The position numbers and the translations under genes were made by a program. Below the pieces are notes generated by a model, which made no database searches, was not told the DNA's origin, and worked only from the letters and a program-made list of their open reading frames with translations. This document shows positions 35,566 through 46,089 of a stretch of DNA of 64,000 nt, piece after piece; positions within the stretch are counted from its first letter, which is position 1; each line of letters begins with the position of its first letter. The stretch comes from Dendrobium chrysotoxum (taxonomy: Eukaryota; Streptophyta; Magnoliopsida; Asparagales; Orchidaceae), in contig CM034309.1 of assembly GCA_019925795.1 (NCBI GenBank), forward strand, positions 28,452,729-28,516,728, read 5' to 3'.

Positions 35566-36184
35566 CGTGGCAGTTCTGCAATAACGTGGGTTAACCTGCG
35601 ACGAAGAGGAAGGGAGACGATGGTTGACTGATAACCCCACCTGTTGTAAACCGAGGGGCGTGCATTGTACGCTTCTAAGTTCTAATGGTGATGCCTAATA
35701 AAAAAAGTATAAGAAAATAAATACATAAATTATAAAACATGTCCTAAAAAAAGTATCATAAAATAAAGATATCTCAATTATATCATTTTAATTGCATATA
35801 TTATGATTTTTTCAATTAAGGGCATCATATAGTAAATCTTTTATGATATTTATATGTGTTGGTCGGCTGAGTAGTCATATGAATGGATCCTCACGAGCTG
35901 CCCAGTCAACTATTGAGGCCACGGAGGTGGGTGAGATCCCCGTAAGTCTTACTAGTTCATGATGGACCCTATGAGTATATGTTGAACCAAGAAATTTCAT
36001 CACAAACATAGAAAGATAATGTCAAACCTAAAACATGACTCAATTTGGATCAAGTTGAGAGGATAGAACATTGGAGTATCAAGAGAAGGCTTTAGAATAT
36101 ATTTGATTTTAAAAAGCAAACAAATTTTAATTTGGGTCATAGCTTTACAAGTGTTACTTCTTCGATATTTTTACAAAAGGTTCT
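35566..36184. other. Upstream region of the SARD4-like gene
   Basis: Should contain its promoter. AT-rich tracts lie at 35700-35850. No clear TATA box can be assigned. Confidence 0.35.
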
Positions 36185-37195
36185 TGTTGCGGACTCAAAT
36201 ATACGCGGCGATAGAATTTAAATTTCCGTCTCAGCGCTGTACGTATATCCAGCACACAAACAGAATCGAAATAGTAACACCAGGATTTTTACGTGGAAAA
36301 CCCTGGAAAGGGAAAAAACCACGGGGCCACGCCCAGTTGAAAGAGTTCCACTAGTGTTGTTTGAAATACACAAGGCTGATTCGTCCTTTAAATTCAGGAC
36401 GATCAGATTACAATGAGTATCAGTTACAAGGACAAGCAGAGTTCCGACGTCACTCGGGGTGTCGAGCAGAATTCCGGCGTCACTTGGAAAGAAGTCCGGC
36501 GTCACTCGGGCGTCGGGTAGAATTCCGGCGTCGAGCAGAATTCCGACGTTGCTCCCGTGTCGGGCAGAGCTTCGGCGTCCCTCGGGCTCCTGGTGGTGCT
36601 TCGGTGGTGTTCCGGCGGTGTTCCGGCGGTGGTCGAGGAGGAGCTGTTCCCTCCTAGGCTTCTCTTCTCTTCTTCTTCTCTTCTTCTCTTCTTGGCTTGG
36701 TCCCCTTCTTAAGAGAAATGAGGGGCTTATTTATAGTTTTCCTGGAGTGGCATAACCCGTAAATATGTGAGGGATCAGGGGCAAATACGGAGTGATCCGG
36801 ATGAACGGTTGATATTGAATCCCTTGATCATGAACCGTTTATCGAGGATTTGAAGGTCTTAATGATATCGGAATTCTACGATCTTGGGCTCGTTGGATTC
36901 GTCTCGTCGAGACGCTCGATTCGACTATAAGCTCGTCAAAATCGGAGACCGTTTGGTAACTCAAATAGCTGTTTGATGCTTCCAACAGCGCTTCGGGTAC
37001 TTGATTTGGACTCACTTGGGCTCGGATTGAGTCGAATTTGGTGTCATTGGATTCGTATTTCCGAGACGCTCAGTTCGACTATAAGTTTGCTGAAATCGGA
37101 GTTTAAATGGTCTCTGAAATAATTTTTGAAGTTTCCAACTTGAGTTTTTCCTCGAGATTCGTGCCCGATCAAGATGATTTTTTGGCGATATATCA
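36185..37195 (+). repeat. Solo LTR 1 (Copia-like family), TSD GTTCT
   Basis: Starts TGTTGCGGAC and ends GCGATATATCA. It is flanked by identical pentamers GTTCT at 36180-36184 and 37196-37200. Near the start are the segments TACGCGGCGATAG and TACGTGGAAAACCC, shared with the LTRs at 39489 and 45080. A GC-rich set of short repeats (CCGGCGTCACTCGG type) lies at 36430-36650. No internal region follows. The Copia assignment is from memory of similar LTRs and is tentative. Confidence 0.9.
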
Positions 37196-38385
37196 GTTCT
37201 AAATTTTTATCAAAAGTTCATTTGGGGCAATTTTTTCATAATTTTGAGTTTTAGACAATTGCTTTACTTTTATTTACCTATAATTTATTGGCTAATTTTT
37301 AGGAACTTTTATGGTGTAGAGCAATTTTTTACAACCAAATATCCTAGAATGTGATAGTTATGAGGAAGATGATCTCCTTTTTTTAATTATTTATAATACT
37401 AACAATGCCTAAAGTTTTTCTTGGTGAAGTGCCTCAAGAACTTCCCTTAAGTTAGGTCTCCAAGTTTCTTGAATGCTTCAAATTCAAGTAGGTTCTTCTT
37501 ATCTAAATAAAAATTAAATATCATCAAAATAAATTACTTGAAACCTCATATAAAGAGGTACAATATATGAGTCATCATTTGTCTGAATATATTAGGAGTA
37601 TTTATTAAACTAGATGATATTATTAATCATTGAACAAACAAACTTTCATCTCGGAAAAAAAAAACACTAGACTAATCTTATGTAGAATCTATACTTGATG
37701 ATGATCTTATTAATGGTTGACTATTTACACACATATACTAACATACTTCTTCAGGTTAAGAATGGTGAGTATTGCATATGGGGATAAACTCTCTCAAATG
37801 AAGCCAAAAATTTATTGAGGGGGAGCCTAAATTATTTTATTAAAATTTTCCCTCAACTTTTTTCATCCACGCTTGAGACCGGCATAAGCAGTTTTAATTT
37901 TTTTTTTTTTCAATTATTATTCAAAAAATATATAATATTAAATATAAGATAGTAAACAACTTATATTTTATAATATTAAATATAAAATTTGTTAGGAGAA
38001 TTTAGCATGCTACTGAAGATTAAAGCAGTTTATGAGGACTTGATATGATTTAATAATTATCTTGAATGATTTTTAGAATTTAATATCAAAATTTTCAAGG
38101 ATTTTGGCCACCAAAGAGTTCTTATAAGCAGATTTTGAACAACAATGAATGATTTTTAGAATTTATATATATAAGAGTGAAGAAGAAAGATAATCTGAAC
38201 AACAGCAAATGGCAGCAATCTCACGGTTACAGTGCAAGCAAGTAATTATGAGTGAAAGGCTGAGATGAAGCTGAGGTTCTGCGATAACAGGGAGCAGGTG
38301 AGATGGAGTGGAGCAGCGTTTGCACAGGTGCAGATTATAATTCTTTTTGGGAAAAAAATTTAGTTGTAATAGTGGCAAGAATAAT
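37196..38385. other. AT-rich spacer
   Basis: No supported gene or repeat. Confidence 0.4.
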
Positions 38386-38460
38386 ATTTTTTTTTATTTG
38401 GGGGGGGGGGGGGGGCACGTGCGCCCCCTTGCCCCCCCTCCCTCCGCCCTTCAAGCCTCT
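38386..38460. mobile_element. hAT-type terminal remnant with G-run
   Basis: A run of about 17 G is followed by GCCCCCTTGCCCCCCCTCC and CTCCGCCCTTC. Read inward from the right, GAAGGGCGGAGGGAGG resembles the CAGGGGCGGAGCCAG end of plant hAT elements, as in the two copies at the right of the window. Only one end is recognisable. Confidence 0.35.
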
Positions 38461-39488
38461 ATACTTTAGAAATTCATCATTTGAACTTTGCATTATTATC
38501 TATTGACATCTAATAATGAGGCAAACTATGGAGCGATGATTAAAATTTCAAATTTGTAATATGTTAGATGCTCCTTAATAGTGAAAGCCCACATGAAAGT
38601 TCTTCTAGATAAACATATTAGAAGTTGGTCAAAAGTTTACCTACCTCTAGTGGGATGACTCGATGACGGATAAACTTATGGCAACTAAGACAACCAAAGC
38701 AAACATGATATTCCCACTAACCTCTTAGTCAATCTCACATTTGTTGAAAATTCATTAAGGTGATGTCCATGCCATAAAATAGGGCCTACTGAGGGGTAAA
38801 TGGGAAAAAGGCATCACAATGGAAAATCTTCAATTAATTCTAAAAAACAATAAAGTGAGGCATGTATTATTAGATGGAACAAAGAAAATAATAAATAGTT
38901 ATAAAATTATTACCTACTCACGCTTCTCACCTAACACCCCAAGGCCTTTGCTTGCAACATTATATAGCACAACATAAGGCACATTACATTATTAATTTAG
39001 TATATTATATATAAGAGTAACTTTATTGGTCCATTGATATTTATCATAGGACTTTATAATTTTTTTTTTTATCATAGAACTTTATAATAAAATCCCTGAG
39101 TGCCAATTATAGGGCTGTCAAAATTGCTTCCAGAGTTAGGTTAAAATCTAAACCAAAATTACCCCAATTTAAACTTAATCAATATGAACCTAATTTATTT
39201 AATAAAATAATAAAAAAATAGACTCAAGCCTTACCCACTGTAAACCCAAATGACACGAATCAAACACAATAATCCATTTTTATTTATAAAAAAATATATC
39301 TTATCAAATATTTTAAGTTTAAGTTAAATGATCAAAAATAAAAAGAACATACCAACTTAATTTATCTATTAGACCAAAGAGACATATTCAAGTAGAATGA
39401 AGTTATAGTGTCCCATATTGTTGTGAATTAGTGGAGAACGTCCTAATAGTTTTTAACAAATGTCATTTTATAAATTTTCAATAGGGAG
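38461..39488. other. AT-rich spacer
   Basis: No supported feature. Confidence 0.4.
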
Positions 39489-41427
39489 TGTTGCATCCTG
39501 GAATATTCGTGGCGATAGAAAAATATAAAGTTTAATGTCTTAGCTTTTACGAAGATCCAGCGCACAATCAAATAAAAGAGAGGGTGTAGCATTCATAAGA
39601 GACATCAGAGTTTTTATGTGAAAACTCTTGAAAAGGGGGAAAAATCATGGGGCTTGTCCCATTTTGAATGAATCCATTAGTATTATAGTTGATTACAAAT
39701 CAAGCCCTTCCTTGGGGAGAAGACCTTGACTCATTGTAGCAAATATACATCATGTAAAGTACATTACATGGTGGGAGTTGGAAGAATCAGTGTTGACATG
39801 TTTGTTTGGTCGACAGCACCAAAGTTGGCGGACGATGTTGGTCGGAGGAATCATAATCGGCGGGCGACGAAGGTCAGAAAGATTATAGTCGGGCAACAGC
39901 GATCAGAGAGATTGTAGTTTGTAGACGGTGGTTGTAGAGACCACTTATTGGTGGGTGGCGGAGATCGGAAAGACCGTAGTCGAGCGACGATGGTTGGAAG
40001 GACCGTAATCGACGGGCGACATAGGTCAGAAAGATTGTTGTCTGGTAACAATAGTCGAAAGGATCGTATTCAGGTGATGGTGGTCGGAGAGACCATAGTT
40101 AGGTGGCAACGGAGGTCAAAAAGACCATAATAAGACGATAGTGGTTGCAAGGATCTAGTAGAGAGACGGTAGTCGGGAGACTGTAATCTGGAGATGGGGT
40201 CGAAAAGATCGTAATCAGCAGAGGACGAAGGTCAAGAAGATCGTAGTCGGCGGGTGACGGAGGTCGAAAGGATCGTAGTCGGGCAACGATGGTCGAAAGG
40301 ATCATAATCGATAGGCAGTGGAGATCAGGAAGACTATAATCGAGTGACGGTGGTCGAAGTGGACTGTAGTCTTTGGGTGACGGAAGTCGGAAAGACCGTA
40401 GTAAGTGGCGGTGGTCAGAATGATAATAGTCGGGCGATGGCAATCGGGGAGAATGTAATATGCAGATGTTTGTCGGAAGATCGTACTCGGCAGGCAACGG
40501 AGGTCAGAAAGACCGTAGTCGGGGGTGACAGTGGTCGGAAGGACTGTCATCGAACGATGGAAATCAAAAGGGCCATAATCGACAAGTGACGATGTTCGAA
40601 GTGGATCTTATTAAACGAGCGATGGTGGTCAGAGTGTATTGTAGTCTGGCGACGGTCGATAGCCGAGCGGGAGTCTAACGATAATCGGTGACCAAGTGTA
40701 AGTTCGACGATAGTTGGTAGCCAGGCAAAAGTCCGATGACAATTGGTGGCTAGGTGCAAGTCCAGCAACAGTTAGTGGCCAAGCAAAAGTCCATGAACGG
40801 TCGGTGGCCAGGTAGAAGTTCGACAAAAGTCCGACAATAATCACTGGCCGAGCGATAGTCGAGGAAGAGCTTGGAGACAAGAGAGATCTCAGATCTCTTT
40901 TCCTTCTTCCTCTTCTCCTCCCTTCTTTGCTTAGTCCCCCTTCAATGAAAAATAAGGGATCTATTTATAATTTTTTGGGAGTGACATGACCACTAAATAG
41001 GAGAAGATCAAGGGAACGTTGGGAGTGGTTCGAATAGACGGCTGACATCGATTCCCTTGATCATGAACCATTTATCAAGTATTCGAGTGCCTTAATAATG
41101 TCAAAGTTTTACAATCTTGAGCTCGGTGGATTCACCTTGCCGAGCCGCTCGATTTGACTATAAACATGTCATATTTGGAGATCATTCGATCATCCAATTT
41201 ATTATTTGAACCTTCAAAATGTTCTTTGAGACCTTGATTTGAACCCATTTGGGCTCGGATTGAATCAAATTTGGTGTCGTTAGGTTCATCTTTTCGAGAC
41301 GTTTGGTTCGACTATAAGTTGCTGAAATCGGAGTTTGAATGGTCCCGAATTAAATTTTCAAAAGTTTATGGCTGAAATGTTCCTCGAGATTCATGCCTGA
41401 TCAAGATAAATATTTAATGATATATCA
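39489..41427 (+). repeat. Solo LTR 2, same family, enlarged by a minisatellite
   Basis: Starts TGTTGCATCC and ends GATATATCA, flanked by GGGAG (39484-39488) and AGGAG (41428-41432), one mismatch. It shares the start region (ATTCGTGGCGATAG) and the tail (TGCCTGATCAAGAT) with the LTRs at 36185 and 45080. At 1.94 kb it is about twice their length, because of the array at about 39790-40880. Confidence 0.85.
39790..40880. repeat. Minisatellite inside solo LTR 2, unit about 30-37 bp
   Basis: About 1.1 kb of degenerate direct repeats built on GGTCGGAAAGACCGTAGTCG and GGGCGACGG, changing after about 40640 to GTCCGACGACAGTTGGTGGC-type units. Copies vary in sequence and spacing. Open frames on both strands here (39726-40880) come from the repeat and are not genes. 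Confidence 0.9.
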
Positions 41428-41589
41428 AGGAGTATCGATGAAAATAATAAATAAAATTGAGATAAATCTTGCTCCATCTTTTTTTTTGTTGGAATATTTA
41501 AATCATTTAAAGCAAACTCACATCATCACATACACAAGACCTGAATCGAAAACCTCTTTGTTGATAACTAAAGCTTAGGTGCTTGCCAG

Positions 41590-42165
41590 AAGGGGTGGCA
41601 ATTCAGGTCAACAGGCTGGGGTTCGAGTCGAACCCAACTTGACCAGACCTTAAAAGGGTCGACACTAACCCGACCCAATTTTGCAAACAGGTCAGAATTA
41701 TCAACCTAGACCCGACCTGTGCAGGTTATCGGGTTCAGGCAAGTCGATAGCGGAATCTCAGGCGGGACAGCGACAGCCGCAGCTCACGGGCGGGATGGTA
41801 GCGACAGCGACAGCTCGTAGGCGACAGCAGCAATCTTCGGCTCTTCGCGCAACCGCTAGCTTCAACGGCAACAATGACGCGAGCAGGATGACGACATGCC
41901 GACAACAATGACAGGACCCTGAGCGACGAGACGTAGCGACGATTAACGCGACATTGAGCAAAGCGACCGAGCGGTGAGATAGGTCATGCGGGATTAAAAA
42001 CAAGTCAATTCGGGTTGACCCACAAGTTTCCAGGTCAACCCAAACCCGACCCATTTTTTAAACGAGTCAAAAATTCAAACCCGAACCCAACCCGTTTCAC
42101 AAATAGGTTCCCAAACCTAAATTTTTCGAGGTCAGATTTCAGATCGTGTTAATTTTTGACACTCT
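41590..42165. mobile_element. Possible non-autonomous DNA element rich in GGGTTGACCC motifs
   Basis: The outer ends are weak inverted repeats: AGGGGTGGCAATTC at the left; the right end read inward is AAGAGTGTCAAAAATT. Inside both ends are repeated CCCGACCC/CGGGTTGACC motifs, with a GC-rich centre. Similar motif-rich ends are common in plant DNA elements. No transposase is visible. Confidence 0.35.
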
Positions 42166-43140
42166 TATTTGCCGCTGTGGTGTGAGAATTCAATAAATAA
42201 TCTCGATCTATTCATTATTCTTTCCCAGGCAATAAACTCCCACTTTATTTATTTATTTTTTGTTCGGGTGAAATGAGGGATCGGGTGAAAAGAGGGACTA
42301 GCCTTTCACATTACTATAAAAAAATGATTACAAAGGCCAAGGCCCCAATACAACTCAATATGTCACAGCACAATACAGGAGCTCCATTCAAAAAATTACA
42401 ATGCTCAAAAAAATTTTCAAAAATATCATAATTCAGAAAAAAAATAAAAAAATACAAAGGGTTGATCAAAATCTGGACACACAATGCAACAAAACATTCC
42501 CAAGTTTCGTTGCCAGCAGTCGGAATACACTGCACCACGGTTGCCTACGCCAAGACGAGGCCGTCAACAACACGATGAGAGGGAGCAGCAATTCATCATT
42601 GTCTAGCCAAAAAAGAAGGAAGCCTGATGCAAGTACTAAGTAGAGGTTCGAGATGCAGAGAAGCCAATGCAGCGACAAGATCCGCCCAGATCAATCAAAG
42701 AGAACCTTTAACCTCTTAATATTTTTTCTAGCCCTTCAATTTGGCTAAAATAGCCTTTTTGATCCAGAATTGCAAAGAAATATGAGAAAGAGCCTCATTT
42801 CCAAAACTAAAACTGAAAATTTGGCAAAAAAATGGCAAAATTTTCTAATGAAAATGTACATCCCTATGCACACATCAAATCGAAAGGCTTAAAACGACAG
42901 CATATTAAATGAGCAAACTGAATGAATAACAATCATAACTATTAGAATGTTTTGTTACTAAACCACAACCACAAGTCTATAGCAAACAAAACAAGATAAA
43001 AGCCACAAGAACAAGAATATCTTCCATTTGTCTGAAATCTAACAACTTAATCAAAAATAAAAAGCTCTTTATTCAAGCAACGGACACAAGGTTCTTTGAA
43101 TCATCACCAAACCGAACAATTTATAATGGAAGATACCACA
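42166..43140. other. Unassigned AT-rich region
   Basis: An unrecognised segment at 42330-42720 resembles, in style only, a LINE 3' end. A C-box-like TCATCAC (43102-43108, minus sense) lacks a matching D box. No gene is supported. Confidence 0.3.
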
Positions 43141-43229
43141 TTTCGCTCAGAACAATGAAATTTTATCATCAGAGCATAAACCGCTCTGGAACCTGAAATA
43201 CGACGTATTTCCTGATTCATCACAGAAAA
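43141..43229 (-). ncRNA. C/D-box snoRNA candidate, diverged duplicate
   Basis: On the minus strand, C box GTGATGA (43223-43217) and D box CTGA (43150-43147), about 89 nt overall. The 13 nt before the D box, AAATTTCATTGTT, are identical to those in the copy at 44010-44106, although the rest has diverged. The terminal stem is weaker (TTTTTCT with GCGAAA). Inner TGATGAT could be a C' box. The target is unknown. Confidence 0.6.
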
Positions 43230-43581
43230 ACTTTGAAAACATGGCTAAGTTTTTTTATGTCAACGTTAATACAAAGGGTAGCGCTACACTAAAACATGGC
43301 CTTCATTCACCTGTGTTAGCAGGGCTGTCCCATTGTATCCACAATGCATTTCATAACCCCCATATTCATAAACGAACCGAGTACTGTTAGCAGATTAAAT
43401 CACCTGGCATCTACTATATATGACAACCTTCAATAGTTCCTGCAAATCACAATGGCTACTTAGTTCTGCAATGTAATGTTGTTTTAAAACACCAACAGTT
43501 TGATTTGTTAATATTTCTAAACAACACTTCGTAGAATTAACAATCTATCTCCCTTTGGTCTGCTTCTTCTCCTAAATCTGC

Positions 43582-43699
43582 TAAATCTGCCAAACCATCA
43601 GATTTACTAAATCCAGGATTTAAGGTAAAACGGAGAAGGAACAAGATTTAAGATTTTTTGGGTGCTAAAGTTGTCATTTTTGCTGTTTGGCAGGATTTA
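43582..43699. mobile_element. Short inverted-repeat (MITE-like) element
   Basis: TAAATCTGCCAAAC at 43582-43595 and GTTTGGCAGGATTTA at 43685-43699 form an almost perfect inverted repeat around about 90 bp. Confidence 0.5.
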
Positions 43700-44009
43700 A
43701 GCTCAATCCTGCATACATACAACTCCTAAGTAAAGCACGATTTGATTACTAAGTACACAAATATTAAACTCACAGAATCAAAGAATGCGGAAATTCTATA
43801 GTACCACATGTACCACATGTTTTATGAAGAGTCGCGTGAAAATAAAGCAATAACCTCGGATTAACAAAAAATATTATTGTTTTTCCTTAAAAAAATTGTT
43901 TTTGTGGCTTTCAATGAGAAGTCACATCCTTGAACTTCAATCCAAAAATATTACTTAAGGTCCACAAAAAAGACAACTTTAAAACCAGATACAAATTGAA
44001 ATATACCAA

Positions 44010-44106
44010 TTTTGCTCAGAACAATGAAATTTTCTTCTCATTGGCGCACAAAACGCCTCTGAAGCCTGACATGCGAAGTGTATTTCATAATTCATCACAG
44101 CAAAAC
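44010..44106 (-). ncRNA. C/D-box snoRNA candidate
   Basis: On the minus strand, a terminal stem TTTTGC/GCAAAA encloses C box GTGATGA (44098-44092) and D box CTGA (44019-44016), about 97 nt. The guide stretch before the D box, AAATTTCATTGTT, is the best-conserved part relative to the duplicate at 43141-43229. I could not match it from memory to a plant rRNA or snRNA. It shares the strand and promoter region of the snoRNA at 44254. Confidence 0.72.
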
Positions 44107-44253
44107 TTGTAGAAAACGCATTCCCATGAAAACGGTTAAAAAAAAACAATGCCACACAAAAAGACGATCTTTTATCCATTCATGAGCTGGGCTAGAAACC
44201 TTTGTTGCCCACAACGTTTTTCATAATTATCTATAAGATGACTGCTTATCTGC

Positions 44254-44331
44254 GGGATCAGAAATCAAAATAAACTATCTCAGTCACACTGTAATCAGAA
44301 ACACGGACCAATCAATTCATCATCATATCCC
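44254..44331 (-). ncRNA. C/D-box snoRNA with 25S rRNA-matching guide
   Basis: About 78 nt on the minus strand. Stem GGGAT/ATCCC, C box ATGATGA (44326-44320), D' box CTGA (44298-44295) and D box CTGA (44261-44258) are all present at normal spacing. The stretch before D', TTGGTCCGTGTTT, is complementary to AAACACGGACCAA, which I recall as a conserved sequence of eukaryotic large-subunit rRNA. Under the D+5 rule it would direct 2'-O-methylation of the A after AAAC. The guide before the D box has no target I recognise. The specific snoRNA name is left open. Confidence 0.82.
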
Positions 44332-44384
44332 ACACTTCATTTCTCCTACAGAAACGAAAACCACAAAAACGATATAAAAATCGA

Positions 44385-44480
44385 ATAACAATATGAGGAT
44401 GATCATCAGAGACTTAAATTCCATGTACATCACGGAAGGATAAATCCATCAAATTGTTGCAGTTTTCTCATCCCTTGATC
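44385..44480 (-). ncRNA. Weak fourth C/D-box snoRNA candidate
   Basis: On the minus strand a stem GATCA/TGATC encloses a C-box-like GGGATGA (one mismatch), an inner GTGATGT and a D box CTGA. The boxes are imperfect. It is reported because it lies on the same strand, between the promoter motifs and the better candidates. Confidence 0.3.
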
Positions 44481-44654
44481 ACCTTCAAATTACAGCGAAC
44501 TATATAACAAGAAGCTATAGTATCTGAAAACATAAGAAAGCAGATCGAGGAGATAGTTTGAAACCGTAAAAGCTCAACGAGAAGCCGGTGTAGATCTATG
44601 AAGCGCATCGTACCTCTGAGGGAAACCTAAACCAATTGCCTACTTTTCCACTTG

Positions 44655-44682
44655 TTATATAGTGTGAGAAGCCAAACCCTAA
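44655..44682 (-). promoter_or_regulatory. TATA box and telo-box upstream of the snoRNA cluster
   Basis: Minus-strand CTATATAA at 44662-44655, with a telo-box motif AAACCCTAA at 44674-44682 (plus-strand sense) just upstream. Telo-boxes near a TATA box are characteristic of plant ribosomal-protein and snoRNA gene promoters. The first good snoRNA lies about 300 bp downstream. CAGAG|GTACGA near 44617 could be a splice donor of a host transcript. Confidence 0.5.
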
Positions 44683-44944
44683 TCATGAAACCTTAACAAG
44701 ATACCAGTGGCGGCAGCGAAGGACCGCTATTACTTGCGACGTCGGTTTTTTAAATCGGTTCAAGTAAACCGGACCGGTCCAGCTTTTTTGTGAGGCCAGT
44801 CACGCCATATTAAAAGTGTTAAGTGGGTCTAGTCGACTCGTGAGCCAGGTCGGATTTGACTTGATAAATGACTCGTGAGATAAATTTGATGAGCTAATGG
44901 GACAACTTGAGCTACCCTTGACTCGACTCACTAGTTCATGAGCT
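44683..44944. other. Spacer
   Basis: No gene seen. Contains CGGACCGGTCC and ACTCGTGAG-type short repeats. Confidence 0.3.
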
Positions 44945-45079
44945 AATTAGTTTAAAAAGTATTAGTATAAAATACACTTAAAATTTCTTAAGAATGTTGC
45001 AAAATATATCCTTGGAGCAAGTGCAAAACTATGTTCCGCTCAGGGGGCAATTGCCCCCCTTAAAAAAAATAATTATACG

Positions 45080-46074
45080 TGTTGCGGGCTAGAATATACG
45101 CGGCGATAGAGTTATAATTATACGTCTTAACGTTGCACGAATATCCAGCTCATACATAGAGAACACAATATTTTTATGTGGAAAACCCGGGAAAGAGAAA
45201 AAACCACGGGGCCTAGCCCAGTTGAAAATGATTCCACTAGAATTTGATTAAAGTACAATGGTCTAACTCATCCTTGAAGACGACCAGATTACAAATGTCA
45301 ACTAAAAGTTTCAGAAAAGTCCAGCATCGCTCCAACGTCAAGTGGTGGTCCGGCAGCACTCCAGTGTGAGGAGGTAGTCTGGCAGTGACACTTCAGCGTC
45401 AGGAGGTACTCCGGCTTCGGGTGGCACCTCGATGTCTTTTGATGGTCTGGTGGTGGTTCGACAGAACTCCGGCGTCCCTTGGTGGTCCGGCGGTGGTGCG
45501 ACAGAACTCTGGCGGTGGTCGAGGAGGAGCTGGGCGGCTAGAGTTTCTTCCTTCTCTTCCTTCTTCTCTCTTGGCTTCAATCCCCTTTTTCAAGAGAAAA
45601 TTAGATTATATTTATAGAAATCTTAAGTGGCATGGCTCGTAAATAAGTGGAAGATCAATGGTAAATTGGGAGTGGTTCGGATGGACAACCGATCTTGATT
45701 TCTGCGATCATGCACCATTCAATGGGCCTTTGACTGTCTTAATGATATCAGAATTTGATGATCTTAGACTCGTTGGATTCGTCTTGTCGAGCCGCTCGAT
45801 TCAACTATAAGCATGTCACGATTGGATACTGTTTGGTAACCCAAATTGTGGTTTGAGCATTCTAAAAGTGCTTCGAGTATTTGATTTGGACTCATTTGGG
45901 CTCGGATTGGGTCGATTTTAGTGTCGTTGGGTTTGTGTTTCCGAGACGCTTGTTTCGACTATAATTTTGCAGAAATCAGAGTTCAAATAGTCTTGATTAT
46001 AATTTTTGAAGCTTCCAACTTGATTTTACCTCAAGATTCGTGCCCGATCAAGATAATTTTTTTGTGACGTATCA
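45080..46074 (+). repeat. Solo LTR 3, same family as 36185 and 39489, TSD ATACG
   Basis: Starts TGTTGCGGGC and ends GTGACGTATCA, flanked by identical ATACG at 45075-45079 and 46075-46079. It lies inside the hAT element, so it inserted after that element. A GC-rich CCGGCG repeat region lies at 45320-45530. Confidence 0.9.
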
Positions 46075-46089
46075 ATACGAGAGAGTCAT

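Noticed and set aside
34576..35640. Other ORFs over the SARD4-like gene, and extension of its frame to 35640
   Set aside because: The others are opposite-strand or out-of-frame shadows; the extended start is a GTG, and the ATG at 35565 gives the expected length.
39726..40880. Overlapping ORFs on both strands, and a CRISPR-like look of repeat plus spacer
   Set aside because: They are products of an irregular minisatellite in a plant LTR; unit length and sequence vary and no cas genes exist.
43081..43110. Further snoRNA suggested by a C-box-like TCATCAC
   Set aside because: No D box or closing stem at suitable distance.
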